Notes: generated from the letters alone by a model not told the origin. 64,000 bases of DNA from Streptomyces sp. NBC_01294 (GCF_035917235.1 NZ_CP108423.1:6105501-6169500); one strand, 5' to 3'. Counted from the stretch's first letter, positions 36,577-46,053 are shown. Program-made: numbers and translations.

Positions 36577-36637
36577 GAGCTGGCCGCAGCCGGTCCCGCC
36601 GGCCGTGCCCACGACACCGGCGGCGCCCGCGGCCGGC

Positions 36638-37540
36638 TCAGAAGCCGCCGACTGCCTCCTGGACCACGTCCGGGGCGTTGGTGATGATCCCGTCCACCCC
36701 CATGGCCTGCACCTTCCGGGCGGTCGCCGCGTCGTCCACGATCCAGGTGTCCACCTCCATGGCCTTGCCGTGGGCGCCGAGCAGACCGTGCACCGCCGCG
36801 ACCCAGTCGGCCGAGATCGTGGTGTGCCACGGGTTGATCCGGTCGGTGAACTCCGCGTACCGCGGCAGGTCCGCCACGGTCGGGGTGCCCAGGAAGGCCG
36901 TCACCAGGTCCGGGCGCAGCCTGTGCACGATGCGCACGCAGTCGGCGCTGAAGCTCTGCACCACCAGGCGCTGCGTCACGCGGCGCTCGTCGAGCCAGCC
37001 CGCCTCGCCCAGCACCTTCAGGGTCTGCTCCTCGATCCCCGGGTAGAGCTCCGGCTTCTTGATCTCCAGCAGCAGCCGCTGCTGGTTGCGCTGCACCCGG
37101 TCGAGGTACTCCCGCAGGGTCGGCACGAAGGCGCCCGCGTACTCCTCGCCGAACCAGCTGCCCGCGTCCAGCCGGGCGATCTCGGCCGCCGTGAAGTCCT
37201 GGACCTTCCAGGGCTTGCGGTCGGGGAAGAGCTCCTCGACGTCGGTGGTGCGGGCCAGGGTGTCGTCGTGGATCACCACCAGCTCGCCGTCCTTGGTGCG
37301 CTGCACGTCGTTCTCGACCCAGTCGAAGCCCAGCCGCATCGCCAGGTCGACGGCCTCGAGGGTGTTCTCCGGGGCGTACGCCGAGGCCCCCCGGTGGGCG
37401 TACACGACGGGGCTCCCCAGGGCCGCCGATCCGGTGGTGGACCCGGGACCGGTGGCGGCGTACGAGGCCGTTCCGCCCAGCAGGGTGAGTGTGAAGCCCA
37501 GGAATGCGGCGGCGGCCGCGGCGGCGGGTCGGACGTACAT
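36638..37540 (-). CDS. secreted glycerophosphodiester phosphodiesterase
   Basis: A 300-residue enzyme with a signal peptide (AAAAAAAFLGFTLTLLGGTA) and a TIM-barrel GDPD domain. Catalytic landmarks are VVYAHRGASAYAPENTLEAV, DWVENDVQRTKDGELVVIHD, LLLEIKKPE and the end VDGIITNAPDVV. It releases glycerol 3-phosphate from phosphodiesters, likely from lipids or teichoic acid outside the cell. The ATG is backed by GAGGAGAA. Divergent from uvrB by 245 bases, in which, apart from the uvrB promoter, I see nothing. Confidence 0.94.
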   Translation of the reverse strand: MYVRPAAAAAAAFLGFTLTLLGGTASYAATGPGSTTGSAALGSPVVYAHRGASAYAPENTLEAVDLAMRLGFDWVENDVQRTKDGELVVIHDDTLARTTDVEELFPDRKPWKVQDFTAAEIARLDAGSWFGEEYAGAFVPTLREYLDRVQRNQQRLLLEIKKPELYPGIEEQTLKVLGEAGWLDERRVTQRLVVQSFSADCVRIVHRLRPDLVTAFLGTPTVADLPRYAEFTDRINPWHTTISADWVAAVHGLLGAHGKAMEVDTWIVDDAATARKVQAMGVDGIITNAPDVVQEAVGGF

Positions 37541-37756
37541 GTGCGTTCTCCTCGGGTCGTGAGCCCTGTTCCTGCGTCAGACGGGTGCGGAGCGGCAGAC
37601 GTTGTGGCGATGCACTTCACGGCGATCATGGGGTTGAAGATCACCGAGCCGCCACCGAACTACGACAAACGGACCAGAACGAATGACGGCGGCCCCGAGC
37701 CCGGCGGGAGCCCCTGCGCGGGCCGGGAGCACGCCGAGGAGGCGCGCGGTGCGTGA

Positions 37757-37779
37757 GTGTCAGTGGGGGGTCGTACGGT
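37757..37779 (+). promoter_or_regulatory. RecA-NDp/PafBC-type damage promoter of uvrB
   Basis: GTGTCAGTG (37757-37765), eight bases, TACGGT (37774-37779): eight of nine upstream positions match TTGTCRGTG and the spacing is exact. The -10 ends six bases before the uvrB ATG and there is no ribosome site, so a leaderless message is likely. Confidence 0.7.
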
Positions 37780-37785
37780 TGACTC

Positions 37786-39930
37786 ATGCGGCCCGTATCG
37801 AAGATCGAACGCACGGTGGCGCCTTTCGAGGTCGTCAGCCCCTACCAGCCCAGCGGCGACCAGCCGGCGGCCATCGCCGACCTGGAGAAGCGCATCCGCG
37901 CAGGTGAGAAGGATGTCGTCCTGCTGGGTGCGACCGGCACCGGCAAGTCGGCGACCACTGCCTGGATGATCGAGAAGCTTCAGCGCCCCACCCTGGTCAT
38001 GGCGCCGAACAAGACCCTCGCCGCCCAGCTGGCGAACGAGTTCCGCGAGCTCCTGCCGAACAACGCCGTCGAGTACTTCGTCTCGTACTACGACTACTAC
38101 CAGCCCGAGGCGTACGTACCGCAGTCGGACACGTACATCGAGAAGGACTCCTCGATCAACGAGGAGGTGGAGCGGCTGCGCCACTCCGCGACCAACTCGC
38201 TGCTGACCCGGCGGGACGTGATCGTCGTCGCCTCCGTGTCCTGCATCTACGGCCTCGGCACCCCGCAGGAATACGTCGACCGGATGGTCTCCCTCAAGAT
38301 CGGCGAGGAGATCGACCGGGACCAGCTGCTGCGCCGCTTCGTGGACATCCAGTACACCCGCAACGACGTGGCCTTCACCCGGGGCACCTTCCGGGTGCGC
38401 GGCGACACCATCGAGATCTTCCCGGTCTACGAGGAACTGGCCGTCCGCATCGAGATGTTCGGCGACGAGATCGAGGCCCTCTCCACCCTGCACCCGCTGA
38501 CCGGCGAGGTCATCAGCCAGGACCGCGATCTGTACGTCTTCCCCGCCAGCCACTACGTCGCCGGTCCGGAGCGCATGGAGAAGGCGATCACCGGCATCGA
38601 GGCCGAGCTGGCCGGGCGCCTCGCCGAGCTGGAGAAGCAGGGCAAGATGCTGGAGGCGCAGCGTCTGCGCATGCGCACCACGTACGACCTGGAGATGATG
38701 CGGCAGATCGGGTCCTGCTCCGGCATCGAGAACTACTCGCTGCACATGGACGACCGCGAGCGCGGTTCCGCGCCCAACACCCTCATCGACTACTTCCCGG
38801 AGGACTTCCTCCTGGTCATCGACGAGTCGCACGTCACCGTGCCGCAGATCGGCGCCATGTACGAGGGCGACGCCTCCCGCAAGCGGACCCTCGTCGACCA
38901 CGGCTTCCGGCTGCCGTCGGCCCTCGACAACCGGCCGCTGAAGTGGGAGGAGTTCCAGCAGCGGATCGGCCAGACCGTCTACCTGTCGGCGACCCCGGGC
39001 AAGTACGAGCTCTCGCGCGGCGACGGCTTCGTCGAGCAGATCATCCGCCCCACCGGCCTCATCGACCCCGAGGTCGTGGTCAAGCCCACCGAGGGCCAGA
39101 TCGACGACCTGGTGCACGAGATCCGGGAGCGGGTGGAGAAGGACGAGCGCGTCCTGGTCACCACCCTCACCAAGAAGATGTCCGAGGACCTGACGGACTA
39201 CTTCCTGGAGCTCGGCATCCAGGTCCGCTACCTGCACAGCGACGTGGACACCCTGCGCCGCATCGAGCTGCTGCGCGAGCTGCGCTCCGGCGAGTACGAC
39301 GTCCTGGTCGGCATCAACCTGCTGCGCGAGGGCCTCGACCTGCCCGAGGTGTCCCTGGTGGCGATCCTCGACGCCGACAAGCAGGGCTTCCTGCGCTCCG
39401 GGACCTCGCTCATCCAGACCATCGGCCGCGCGGCGCGCAACGTCTCGGGCCAGGTCCACATGTACGCGGACACCATCACCCCGGCGATGGCCCAGGCGAT
39501 CGACGAGACCAACCGCCGCCGGGAGAAGCAGGTCGCCTACAACACCGCGCACGGGATCGACCCGCAGCCGCTGCGCAAGAAGATCAACGACATCGTCGCG
39601 ACCATCGCCCGCGAGGAGCTGGACACCGAGCAGCTCCTCGGCACGGGCTATCGGCAGACGAAGGACGGCAAGGCCCTCAAGGCGCCGGTGCCGGCGCTGG
39701 GCGGCAAGGCGTCCGGGGCCAAGGCGGCCAGGGGTGCCAAGGGCGCCAAGGCGGCCGAGGTGCTCACCGACCGGCCCGCCGCAGAACTGGCCGCGCTCAT
39801 CGAGCAGATGACCGAGCGCATGCGCGGGGCGGCCGCGGAGCTCCAGTTCGAGGTCGCGGCCCGGATCCGGGACGAGGTGGGCGAGCTGAAGAAGGAGTTG
39901 CGGCAGATGAAGGAAGCGGGCCTCGCCTGA
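37786..39930 (+). CDS. uvrB: excinuclease ABC subunit B
   Basis: A 714-residue damage-verifying helicase of nucleotide excision repair. Walker A is [20 protein letters not shown], the beta-hairpin region is [20 protein letters not shown], motif II is [15 protein letters not shown], motif VI is [20 protein letters not shown] linker with an Ala/Lys/Gly-rich stretch ([20 protein letters not shown]) precedes the C-terminal UVR motif, which contacts UvrC. Damage-type promoter upstream. TerD begins 90 bases downstream with no clear terminator between, so some read-through is likely. Confidence 0.98.
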   Translation: MRPVSKIERTVAPFEVVSPYQPSGDQPAAIADLEKRIRAGEKDVVLLGATGTGKSATTAWMIEKLQRPTLVMAPNKTLAAQLANEFRELLPNNAVEYFVSYYDYYQPEAYVPQSDTYIEKDSSINEEVERLRHSATNSLLTRRDVIVVASVSCIYGLGTPQEYVDRMVSLKIGEEIDRDQLLRRFVDIQYTRNDVAFTRGTFRVRGDTIEIFPVYEELAVRIEMFGDEIEALSTLHPLTGEVISQDRDLYVFPASHYVAGPERMEKAITGIEAELAGRLAELEKQGKMLEAQRLRMRTTYDLEMMRQIGSCSGIENYSLHMDDRERGSAPNTLIDYFPEDFLLVIDESHVTVPQIGAMYEGDASRKRTLVDHGFRLPSALDNRPLKWEEFQQRIGQTVYLSATPGKYELSRGDGFVEQIIRPTGLIDPEVVVKPTEGQIDDLVHEIRERVEKDERVLVTTLTKKMSEDLTDYFLELGIQVRYLHSDVDTLRRIELLRELRSGEYDVLVGINLLREGLDLPEVSLVAILDADKQGFLRSGTSLIQTIGRAARNVSGQVHMYADTITPAMAQAIDETNRRREKQVAYNTAHGIDPQPLRKKINDIVATIAREELDTEQLLGTGYRQTKDGKALKAPVPALGGKASGAKAARGAKGAKAAEVLTDRPAAELAALIEQMTERMRGAAAELQFEVAARIRDEVGELKKELRQMKEAGLA

Positions 39931-40020
39931 GCCGAAGCCTGTCAGTAGGGTTGGGTCACAGCGCCGCAGGTACACGCTGCGCGCCCGTTAATGGGGCGGG
40001 CCATGGAGAGGGGACAGCTC

Positions 40021-40599
40021 GTGACGGTCAACATGACCAAGGGTCAGGCCATCAGTCTGCAGAAGGCGGACGGGGGCACGCTGACCGCGGTCCGGATGGG
40101 CCTCGGCTGGCAGGCGGCGAAGCGCCGCGGACTGTTCGGCTCCCGGACGCGGGAGATCGACCTCGACGCGTCGGCGGTGCTCTTCGCCGACAAGCAGCCC
40201 GTGGACGTCGTCTTCTTCCGGCACCTGCAGAGCGACGACGGCTCGGTGCGCCACACCGGCGACAACCTCGTCGGCGGCGTCGGCCAGGGCGGGGACGACG
40301 AGGCGATCCTCGTCGACCTCCAGCGCGTGCCGGTGCACATCGACCAGATCGTCTTCACGGTGAACTCCTTCACCGGCCAGACGTTCCAGGAAGTGCAGAA
40401 CGCGTTCTGCCGCATCGTCGACGAGACCAACGGCCAGGAGCTGGCCCGCTACACCCTCGACGGCGGCGGTCAGTACACCGCGCAGATCATGGCGAAGGTG
40501 TCCCGCGCGGGCGCCGGCTGGCAGATGACGGCCCTCGGGAACCCGGCCAACGGCCGCACCTTCCAGGACCTCATGCCGGCGATCCTGCCGCACCTGTAG
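40021..40599 (+). CDS. TerD-family stress protein
   Basis: A 192-residue single TerD domain: MTKGQAISLQKADGGTLTAV, DLDASAVLFADKQPVDVVFF, HTGDNLVGGVGQGGDDEAIL with the DDE calcium-site residues, VDLQRVPVHIDQIVFTVNSF and GQELARYTLDGGGQ. TerD proteins bind calcium and appear in tellurite and envelope stress systems. The start is the GTG in VTVNMTKGQ, the usual family N-terminus, behind GAGAGGGGACAG. It is followed after 45 bases by the TerD-ATPase-like gene, with terC further downstream, giving a Ter-type stress block. Confidence 0.92.
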   Translation: MTVNMTKGQAISLQKADGGTLTAVRMGLGWQAAKRRGLFGSRTREIDLDASAVLFADKQPVDVVFFRHLQSDDGSVRHTGDNLVGGVGQGGDDEAILVDLQRVPVHIDQIVFTVNSFTGQTFQEVQNAFCRIVDETNGQELARYTLDGGGQYTAQIMAKVSRAGAGWQMTALGNPANGRTFQDLMPAILPHL

Positions 40600-40644
40600 C
40601 AGTACCGGAAAAGAGAAGAAGAAGGCACGGGGAGGGGCTGCACG

Positions 40645-42624
40645 ATGACGGCCGAACTGGTCCGGGGGCAGAACCACCCCGTGTCCCAGAGCCGGGTGGA
40701 GATCAGGGTCTCGGCGGGCACACCCGTGCTCGCCCTGGCCTCGCTCGCCGACGAACAGGGCCGGTTCTCCGGCGACGGGATCCTGGCCCACCCCGGCGCC
40801 AGGTCCCTCCCCGGCGTCCGCTCGCCGGGGGAGCTCGCCGACCGGCACACCTTCGCCGTCGACCTCGACGCGGTCGCCGCGGACGTCCACCGGGTCGGCG
40901 TGCTGCTCGTCCTGCCGCCCGGCGGACCGGTGCGCTTCGGCGCGGTCCCGGCCTCCTACGTGGCCGTGGCCGACCCGGAGGGCGCCGAGCTCGCCGGGTA
41001 CACCCTGACCGGACTCGACGTCGAGACCGCCGTGGTCGCCCTGGAGCTGTACCGGCGCCAGGGTGCCTGGAAGGTCCGCGCCGTGGGCCAGGGCTACGCC
41101 GAGGGCCTCGGCGCCCTGCTGACCGACGGCGGGCTGGCCGCACCGGCCGCCGCGGCGCTGGCCGCCGACGCCCTGCGCACGGTCGCCGGAGCCGGCGCGG
41201 CCGTCGGCACGCCCGCGGCCATGCCGAGCCTGGTCGGCGACCTGCGCGCCCCGCAGACCCCGGCCCAGGCCCCCGCCCCCACTCCCGAGCCGCCGGACCA
41301 GGTCCCGGTCTCCGGGGTTCCGTACGCCGGCACGCCCGGGCCCGCACCCGTACCCGCGTCCCCGCCCGGCGGCGACTCGCCGGACGCGTCGCCCACCATC
41401 AGCTACGCCCACCCGCGGCGCCGCCGCACCAGCACCGAGCCGCCCGAGCCCGCACCGCGGGCGGCCGCGGCCCAGGAGCCCGGACAGCCCCCGCGGCCCG
41501 TCGCGGGGGACGCCAGCGGCTGGTCCATGGAGGAGCGGCTCTACAACCAGGTCTGGGGCATGTTCGAGGACCTGGCCCGCACGGTCGCCGCCTACCGCAG
41601 CGCCGTCGAGTTCGCCGACGCCCGCATGGACCGCGAGCTCGACGAGGCCCTCTCCGACCCGCGCCACCGCCTCGGCGGTTCCGGGAACGCCGCCCGCGAC
41701 ACCGCACGGGCCCGCCGCGAGGAGCTCGTCGCGCAGGCCCAGGCCGTCCTGGACCGGGACCTCGTCCAGCTGATCGCCGAGTCGCAGGTCGTCGAGCCGG
41801 CGCTGCCAGCCTCGTACGCCCGCTGGGACAATCCCGTCTGGCACGGTCACCGCATGCCGGAGGAGAGCCCGCTCGCGCTGCGCCTGGGAGACCTGCACCT
41901 GCCCGAGCGGCCCGATCTGCGCATCCCCATGCTGGTCCGGGTCCCGCTGGAGCGCGGACTGTGGATCGACAACGGCCGCACCGGTTCCGAGGCCGCGATG
42001 GCCATGGACACCGACAAGCTGCGCCGGGCCGCCATGGACATGGCCGTCGCGTACGCGGTGCGGCTGCTCGCGGTCCACCCCGCCGACCGGTTCTCCGTCC
42101 ACGTCATCGACGCCGCCGGCGCCGGATCCGCCTCCCTGGCGCCCCTCGTGCGCGCCGGGGTGCTGGCCGGGCCGCCCGCCGCAGGGGCCGCGGGGGTCAC
42201 CCAGACCCTCGCGCGGCTGACCCGGCGGGTGGACCTCGTACAGATGGCGCTGCGGGCCGGCGCTCCCGAGGACCTGCCCCCGGACGTGGACACGGCCGAG
42301 CAGCTGCTGATCGTGCACGATTTCCCGCACGGCTTCGACGACCGTGCCGTGACCCAGCTGCGCTACCTCGCCGACGAGGGCGCGGCGGTCGGCGTGCACC
42401 TGCTGATGGTCGCGGACCGCGACGAGGCCTCGGCCTACGGGCCGCTCCTCGACCCGCTGTGGCGTTCCCTGATGCGGCTGTCGCCGGTGGCGGACAACCA
42501 CCTCGCCGACCCCTGGGTGCACCACGCCTGGACCTTCGAACCGGACCTGCCGCCGCAGGGCAGCAGGGTCCTCGACCAGGCACTGGACCGGGTGGCGGAG
42601 GCCCGGCGCACTACCCGCCCGTGA
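40645..42624 (+). CDS. TerD-like protein fused to degenerate FtsK-type ATPase
   Basis: A 659-residue protein. Residues 1-155 form a diverged TerD-like domain (DRHTFAVDLDAVAADVHRVG, ASYVAVADPEGAELAGYTLT). A Pro-rich linker runs to about 295. The C-terminal part, from about 300, has a helical segment and then MLVRVPLERGLWIDNGRTGS, AYAVRLLAVHPADRFSVHVI, TQTLARLTRRVDLVQMALRA and QLLIVHDFPHGFDDRAVTQL, the order of an FtsK/HerA-type ATPase. The P-loop equivalent is GRTGSEAAM, which lacks the Lys. It is probably a non-hydrolysing ATPase relative. GGGGAGGGG precedes the ATG. Confidence 0.7.
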   Translation: MTAELVRGQNHPVSQSRVEIRVSAGTPVLALASLADEQGRFSGDGILAHPGARSLPGVRSPGELADRHTFAVDLDAVAADVHRVGVLLVLPPGGPVRFGAVPASYVAVADPEGAELAGYTLTGLDVETAVVALELYRRQGAWKVRAVGQGYAEGLGALLTDGGLAAPAAAALAADALRTVAGAGAAVGTPAAMPSLVGDLRAPQTPAQAPAPTPEPPDQVPVSGVPYAGTPGPAPVPASPPGGDSPDASPTISYAHPRRRRTSTEPPEPAPRAAAAQEPGQPPRPVAGDASGWSMEERLYNQVWGMFEDLARTVAAYRSAVEFADARMDRELDEALSDPRHRLGGSGNAARDTARARREELVAQAQAVLDRDLVQLIAESQVVEPALPASYARWDNPVWHGHRMPEESPLALRLGDLHLPERPDLRIPMLVRVPLERGLWIDNGRTGSEAAMAMDTDKLRRAAMDMAVAYAVRLLAVHPADRFSVHVIDAAGAGSASLAPLVRAGVLAGPPAAGAAGVTQTLARLTRRVDLVQMALRAGAPEDLPPDVDTAEQLLIVHDFPHGFDDRAVTQLRYLADEGAAVGVHLLMVADRDEASAYGPLLDPLWRSLMRLSPVADNHLADPWVHHAWTFEPDLPPQGSRVLDQALDRVAEARRTTRP

Positions 42625-42642
42625 CCATTCTTTGGGACTCTC

Positions 42643-42672
42643 TTTACCTTGTGGGCCCTGGACGGGTATGCT
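42643..42672 (+). promoter_or_regulatory. promoter of the terC riboswitch transcript
   Basis: TTTACC (42643-42648), 18-base spacer, TATGCT (42667-42672). The expected transcription start near 42679 coincides with the first base of the riboswitch. Confidence 0.6.
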
Positions 42673-42679
42673 CATGTGT

Positions 42680-42808
42680 GCGGAGGGGAGTATTCCTGCT
42701 TTCCTGCTACGGCGTACCCGTCAATACGGACCACTGCGGTCAAGAGCGCAGTGGTCCCGGGGCGTCGGCCCACGGCCTCCAGGCCGCCCGGGTGGAAGAG
42801 ACCTCCGG
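42680..42808 (+). promoter_or_regulatory. yybP-ykoY manganese-type riboswitch
   Basis: The 5' side reads CGGAGGGGAGTA (42681-42692) and the 3' side GAGACCTCCGG (42798-42808); the closing stem is CGGAGG (42681-42686) with CCTCCG (42802-42807). An internal hairpin pairs GGACCACTGCG (42728-42738) with CGCAGTGGTCC (42747-42757), followed by a second GC-rich stem. GGGGAGTA and the 3' GAGACC are the conserved core of the yybP-ykoY class, which senses Mn2+. It lies directly before terC, a well-known target of this class. The 3' strand CCTCCGGC (42802-42809) is the exact complement of the terC ribosome-site region GCCGGAGG (42842-42849). Confidence 0.85.
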
Positions 42809-42859
42809 CAGCGATGACGCTGACGAAGTGCTGAGCCATCCGCCGGAGGCGTGTTCACC

Positions 42860-43843
42860 ATGGAAGTTTCCTGGGCCCTGTGGGTCGCGACCATTCTTGG
42901 TCTGTCCCTGCTCATCGGCGCCGATTTCTTCATCGGCCGCAAACCGCACGACGTATCGATCAAGGAAGCGGGCATCTGGACGGTCGTCTGGATCGTCCTC
43001 GCCGCGCTCTTCGGGCTCGGCCTGTGGTTCTTCGGCAACGGCCAGGCCTCCCAGGAGTTCTTCGCCGGCTTCATCACCGAGAAGTCCCTGAGCGTCGACA
43101 ACCTCTTCGTCTTCGTCCTCATCATGGCGAAGTTCGCGGTGCCCTCCCACCTCCAGCAGCGGGTGCTGCTCGTCGGCGTGCTGATAGCCCTCGTGCTCCG
43201 CGCGGTCTTCATCGCCGCCGGCGCCGCGATCATCGCCAGCTTCTCCTGGGTCTTCTTCATCTTCGGCGCCTTCCTGATCTACACCGCGTGGAAGCTGGTC
43301 CAGGAGGCCCGCAAGGACGAGGAGGAAGAGGAGTTCGAGGAGAACCGCCTCCTCAAGTCCGTCGAGAAGAAGTTCGGCGTCGCCGACAAGTACCACGGCA
43401 CCAAGCTCTTCATCCAGAACAACGGCAAGCGCGTGCTGACCCCGCTGATGGTCGTCATGCTCGCCATCGGCACCACCGACGTCCTGTTCGCCCTGGACTC
43501 GATCCCCGCGATCTTCGGCCTCACCCAGGACCCCTACATCGTCTTCACGGCCAACGCCTTCGCCCTGATGGGTCTGCGCCAGCTGTACTTCCTCATCGGC
43601 GGCCTGCTGAAGAAGCTGGTCCACCTCAGCTACGGCCTGTCGGTCATCCTCGGCTTCATCGGCGTCAAGCTGGTGCTGCACGCCCTGCACGAGACCGGCA
43701 TGCACGTCCCGGTGATCTCGATCCCGGTCTCCCTCGGCGTCATCTGCGGTGTCCTGGTCATCACCACGATCACCAGCCTGATCGCCTCGAAGAAGCAGGC
43801 GGCGGCCGAGGCCGCCGCCCGCCCGGAGCGCATCGACGCGTAA
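42860..43843 (+). CDS. TerC-family membrane protein, probable metal exporter
   Basis: A 327-residue membrane protein with seven to nine helices. The N-terminus is EVSWALWVATILGLSLLIGA; the family core is SLSVDNLFVFVLIMAKFAVP and GTTDVLFALDSIPAIFGLTQ with membrane-embedded Asp residues expected to carry metal. A cytoplasmic loop is very acidic (EARKDEEEEEFEENRLLKS). TerC/Alx/YkoY proteins are linked to Mn2+ efflux and metal loading of exported proteins. ATG at 42860 is preferred over GTG at 42851, because GGAGG ends ten bases before the ATG and only one base before the GTG. Controlled by the riboswitch upstream. Confidence 0.94.
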   Translation: MEVSWALWVATILGLSLLIGADFFIGRKPHDVSIKEAGIWTVVWIVLAALFGLGLWFFGNGQASQEFFAGFITEKSLSVDNLFVFVLIMAKFAVPSHLQQRVLLVGVLIALVLRAVFIAAGAAIIASFSWVFFIFGAFLIYTAWKLVQEARKDEEEEEFEENRLLKSVEKKFGVADKYHGTKLFIQNNGKRVLTPLMVVMLAIGTTDVLFALDSIPAIFGLTQDPYIVFTANAFALMGLRQLYFLIGGLLKKLVHLSYGLSVILGFIGVKLVLHALHETGMHVPVISIPVSLGVICGVLVITTITSLIASKKQAAAEAAARPERIDA

Positions 43844-43857
43844 CCCCGGCTACGGAT

Positions 43858-45297
43858 CTACACGGGGGCGGCCGCTTCGGCCGCCCCCGTCTCCGTTGCC
43901 CGGACCGCGTCCGCCCGCTTGCGCACGACCAGCGGATTGGTTTCCGGCAGCAGGGCGAAACAGCCCAGGCTGACCAGGGCGATCCCACTCAGGTACAGCG
44001 CGACGCCCCACGGCGGACCGGAGCCGTCCGCCAGCGCCGTCGCCACGATCGGGGTCAGCGCCCCGCCCAGCACACCGCCGAGGTTGTAGCCGACGGCCGC
44101 GCCCGTGCAGCGGATCCGCGGGGCGTACAGCTCCGGCAGGTACGCGCCCACCACCGAGAACATCGTCACCATGCCCAGCAGCGCCCCGGTGAAGCCCAGC
44201 GTCATCAGCAGCGGGTCGGCCGTCCGCAACAGCGCCACCAGCGGGAACATCCACACGACGCAGATCGCGCAGCCGGCCAGGCACAGCGGCCGGCGCCCGT
44301 AGCGGTCGCCGAGCACCGCCATCAGCGGGGTCACCAGGCCCTTGAGCGCGACCGCGGCCATGATGCAGGCCAGCATCGTCGTGCGGCCCACCCCGAGGTG
44401 CTCGGTGGCGTACGCGAGGGACCAGGTGGTGACCGCGTAGAAGACGGCGTACCCCACGGCGAGCGCCCCGCCGGTCAGCAGGAGCAGCCGCCAGTGGCCC
44501 CGGATCACCTCGGCCAGCGGGGCCTCGGCCCGACGCCCGGTCTCGGCGAGCGCCCGGAACTGCGGGGTCTCCTCCACCGAGCGGCGCAGCCACAGCCCGG
44601 CCAGCGCCAGCAGCCCGGCCGCCCAGAACGGCACCCTCCACCCCCACGAGGTGAACTGGGCGTCGGTCAGCGACGCGGACAGCGCCAGCACCAGGCCGTT
44701 GGCCAGCAGGAAACCCACCGCCGGGCCGATCTGCGGGAAGCTCGACCACAGCCCGCGGCGCCCCTCGGGGGCGTGCTCCGCGGTCAGCAGCACCGCGCCG
44801 CCCCACTCGCCGCCGAGCCCGAGACCCTGCAGGAAGCGCAACAGGAGCAGCAGGACCGGCGCGGCCGTGCCGATCGACGCGTACGTCGGGACGAAGCCGA
44901 TGGCGACCGTGGCGAGGCCGGTCAGCAGCAGGGAGCCGAGCAGGACCGGGCGCCGGCCGTAGCGGTCGCCGATGTGGCCGAACACCGCCGAGCCCAGCGG
45001 GCGGGCCAGGAAGCCGACGCCGAAGGTGCCGAAGGCGGCGAGCGTTCCGGCGAGCGGGGAGAAGGAGGGGAAGAAGAGCGGGCCGAGGACGAGGGCCGCG
45101 GCCGTTCCGTAGACGAAGAAGTCGTAGAACTCGATGGCGGTCCCGGCGAGCGAGGCCGAGGCCAGCCGCAGCATGCCGGGGCGGGCGCCGCCGCCGTCCT
45201 CGCCGGGCCGGGCGGCGGAGTCGGGGAGGAGGGGGGTGAGGGGGGTGGGGGAAGGCGTGGGGGAGGACGCGAGGGGCGGGGAGGGGTCCTGGTGCAT
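43858..45297 (-). CDS. MHS-family MFS transporter
   Basis: A 479-residue symporter of the metabolite:H+ family (ShiA/ProP/KgtP type). A Pro/Ser-rich N-terminus is followed by SASLAGTAIEFYDFFVYGTA, the typical helix 1 of this family, then GHIGDRYGRRPVLLGSLLLT and FLQGLGLGGEWGGAVLLTAE; the second repeat has LMAVLGDRYGRRPLCLAGCA. About 12 helices. Substrate is an organic acid, osmolyte or similar and cannot be specified. The downstream hairpin is shared with terC. The gap to the MBL gene (45298-45396) is ordinary. Confidence 0.9.
   Translation of the reverse strand: MHQDPSPPLASSPTPSPTPLTPLLPDSAARPGEDGGGARPGMLRLASASLAGTAIEFYDFFVYGTAAALVLGPLFFPSFSPLAGTLAAFGTFGVGFLARPLGSAVFGHIGDRYGRRPVLLGSLLLTGLATVAIGFVPTYASIGTAAPVLLLLLRFLQGLGLGGEWGGAVLLTAEHAPEGRRGLWSSFPQIGPAVGFLLANGLVLALSASLTDAQFTSWGWRVPFWAAGLLALAGLWLRRSVEETPQFRALAETGRRAEAPLAEVIRGHWRLLLLTGGALAVGYAVFYAVTTWSLAYATEHLGVGRTTMLACIMAAVALKGLVTPLMAVLGDRYGRRPLCLAGCAICVVWMFPLVALLRTADPLLMTLGFTGALLGMVTMFSVVGAYLPELYAPRIRCTGAAVGYNLGGVLGGALTPIVATALADGSGPPWGVALYLSGIALVSLGCFALLPETNPLVVRKRADAVRATETGAAEAAAPV
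43862..43890. terminator. bidirectional hairpin after terC
   Basis: A perfect 13-bp stem ACGGGGGCGGCCG with a three-base loop, 18 bases after the terC stop and inside the last codons of the convergent MHS gene. Confidence 0.75.
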
Positions 45298-45396
45298 GCT
45301 GCACCAAATACCCGCTCCCCGGCCCCGGGGACGTGCGTTCGGCCGTCAACGACCGGAAGGAGTGCGCCGCGTACCCATGTTGACGCGTTGTGGTGC

Positions 45397-46053
45397 CTAC
45401 CAGCCGCGCTCGCGCCATTCGGCGAGGTGCGGACGCTCGGCGCCGAGCGTGGTGTCGTCGCCGTGGCCCGGGTAGACCCAGGTCTCGTCCGACAGCTGTC
45501 CGAAGAGCTTGTGCTCGACGTCGTCGAGCAGGCTCGTGAAGGCCTTCGCGTCGCCCGAGGTGTTGCCGACGCCGCCCGGGAAGAGGCAGTCGCCCGTGAA
45601 CACGTGCGCGTGGCCGTGCGGGTCGTCGTAGATCAGGGCGATCGAGCCGGGGGTGTGGCCGACCAGGTGCCGCGCGGTCAGCTCGACCCGTCCGACGCGC
45701 ACGGTGTCCCCGTCCGCGACCGGGACGTCGGTCGCCACCGGGATGCCCTCGGCGTCGAGGGCGCCGGCGTAGGTCCGCGCGCCGGTCGCCGCGACCACCT
45801 CGGCGAGGGCGCCCCAGTGGTCGCCGTGCCGGTGGGTGGTGACGACGGAGGCGATGCCGTCGTCCCCGATCAGGCTCAGCAGGGTGCCCGCCTCGGCGGC
45901 GGCGTCGATGAGCAGCTGCTCGTCGGTCGCGCGGCAGCGCAGCAGGTACGCGTTGTTGTTCATGGAACCCACCGCGACCTTGGAAATCATCAGGTCCGCG
46001 AGCTCGTGCACGTCGGCCGGACCGCCGACCTTGACCTCTCCGGTGTACGTCAT
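45397..46053 (-). CDS. MBL-fold metallohydrolase (glyoxalase II-like)
   Basis: A 218-residue metallo-beta-lactamase-fold protein. Metal ligands appear as TTHRHGDHWG, then ARHLVGHTPGSIALIY, FTGDCLFPGGVGNT and WVYPGHGDDTTLG. This is the order of glyoxalase II and related thiolesterases or persulfide dioxygenases. It begins MTYTGEVKVGGPADVHELAD. The mycothiol-dependent enzyme gene lies nine bases upstream on the same strand, which would fit a role in mycothiol-linked detoxification. No signal peptide. Confidence 0.88.
   Translation of the reverse strand: MTYTGEVKVGGPADVHELADLMISKVAVGSMNNNAYLLRCRATDEQLLIDAAAEAGTLLSLIGDDGIASVVTTHRHGDHWGALAEVVAATGARTYAGALDAEGIPVATDVPVADGDTVRVGRVELTARHLVGHTPGSIALIYDDPHGHAHVFTGDCLFPGGVGNTSGDAKAFTSLLDDVEHKLFGQLSDETWVYPGHGDDTTLGAERPHLAEWRERGW

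Noticed and set aside
37683..37907. Small plus-strand ORF (74 codons) before and into uvrB.
   Set aside because: No ribosome site, composition like frame shadow, and it overlaps the uvrB promoter and 5' end.
39945..39950. TGTCAGTAGGGT before terD as another damage promoter.
   Set aside because: The -10 would directly touch the upstream element; the N8 spacing is absent.
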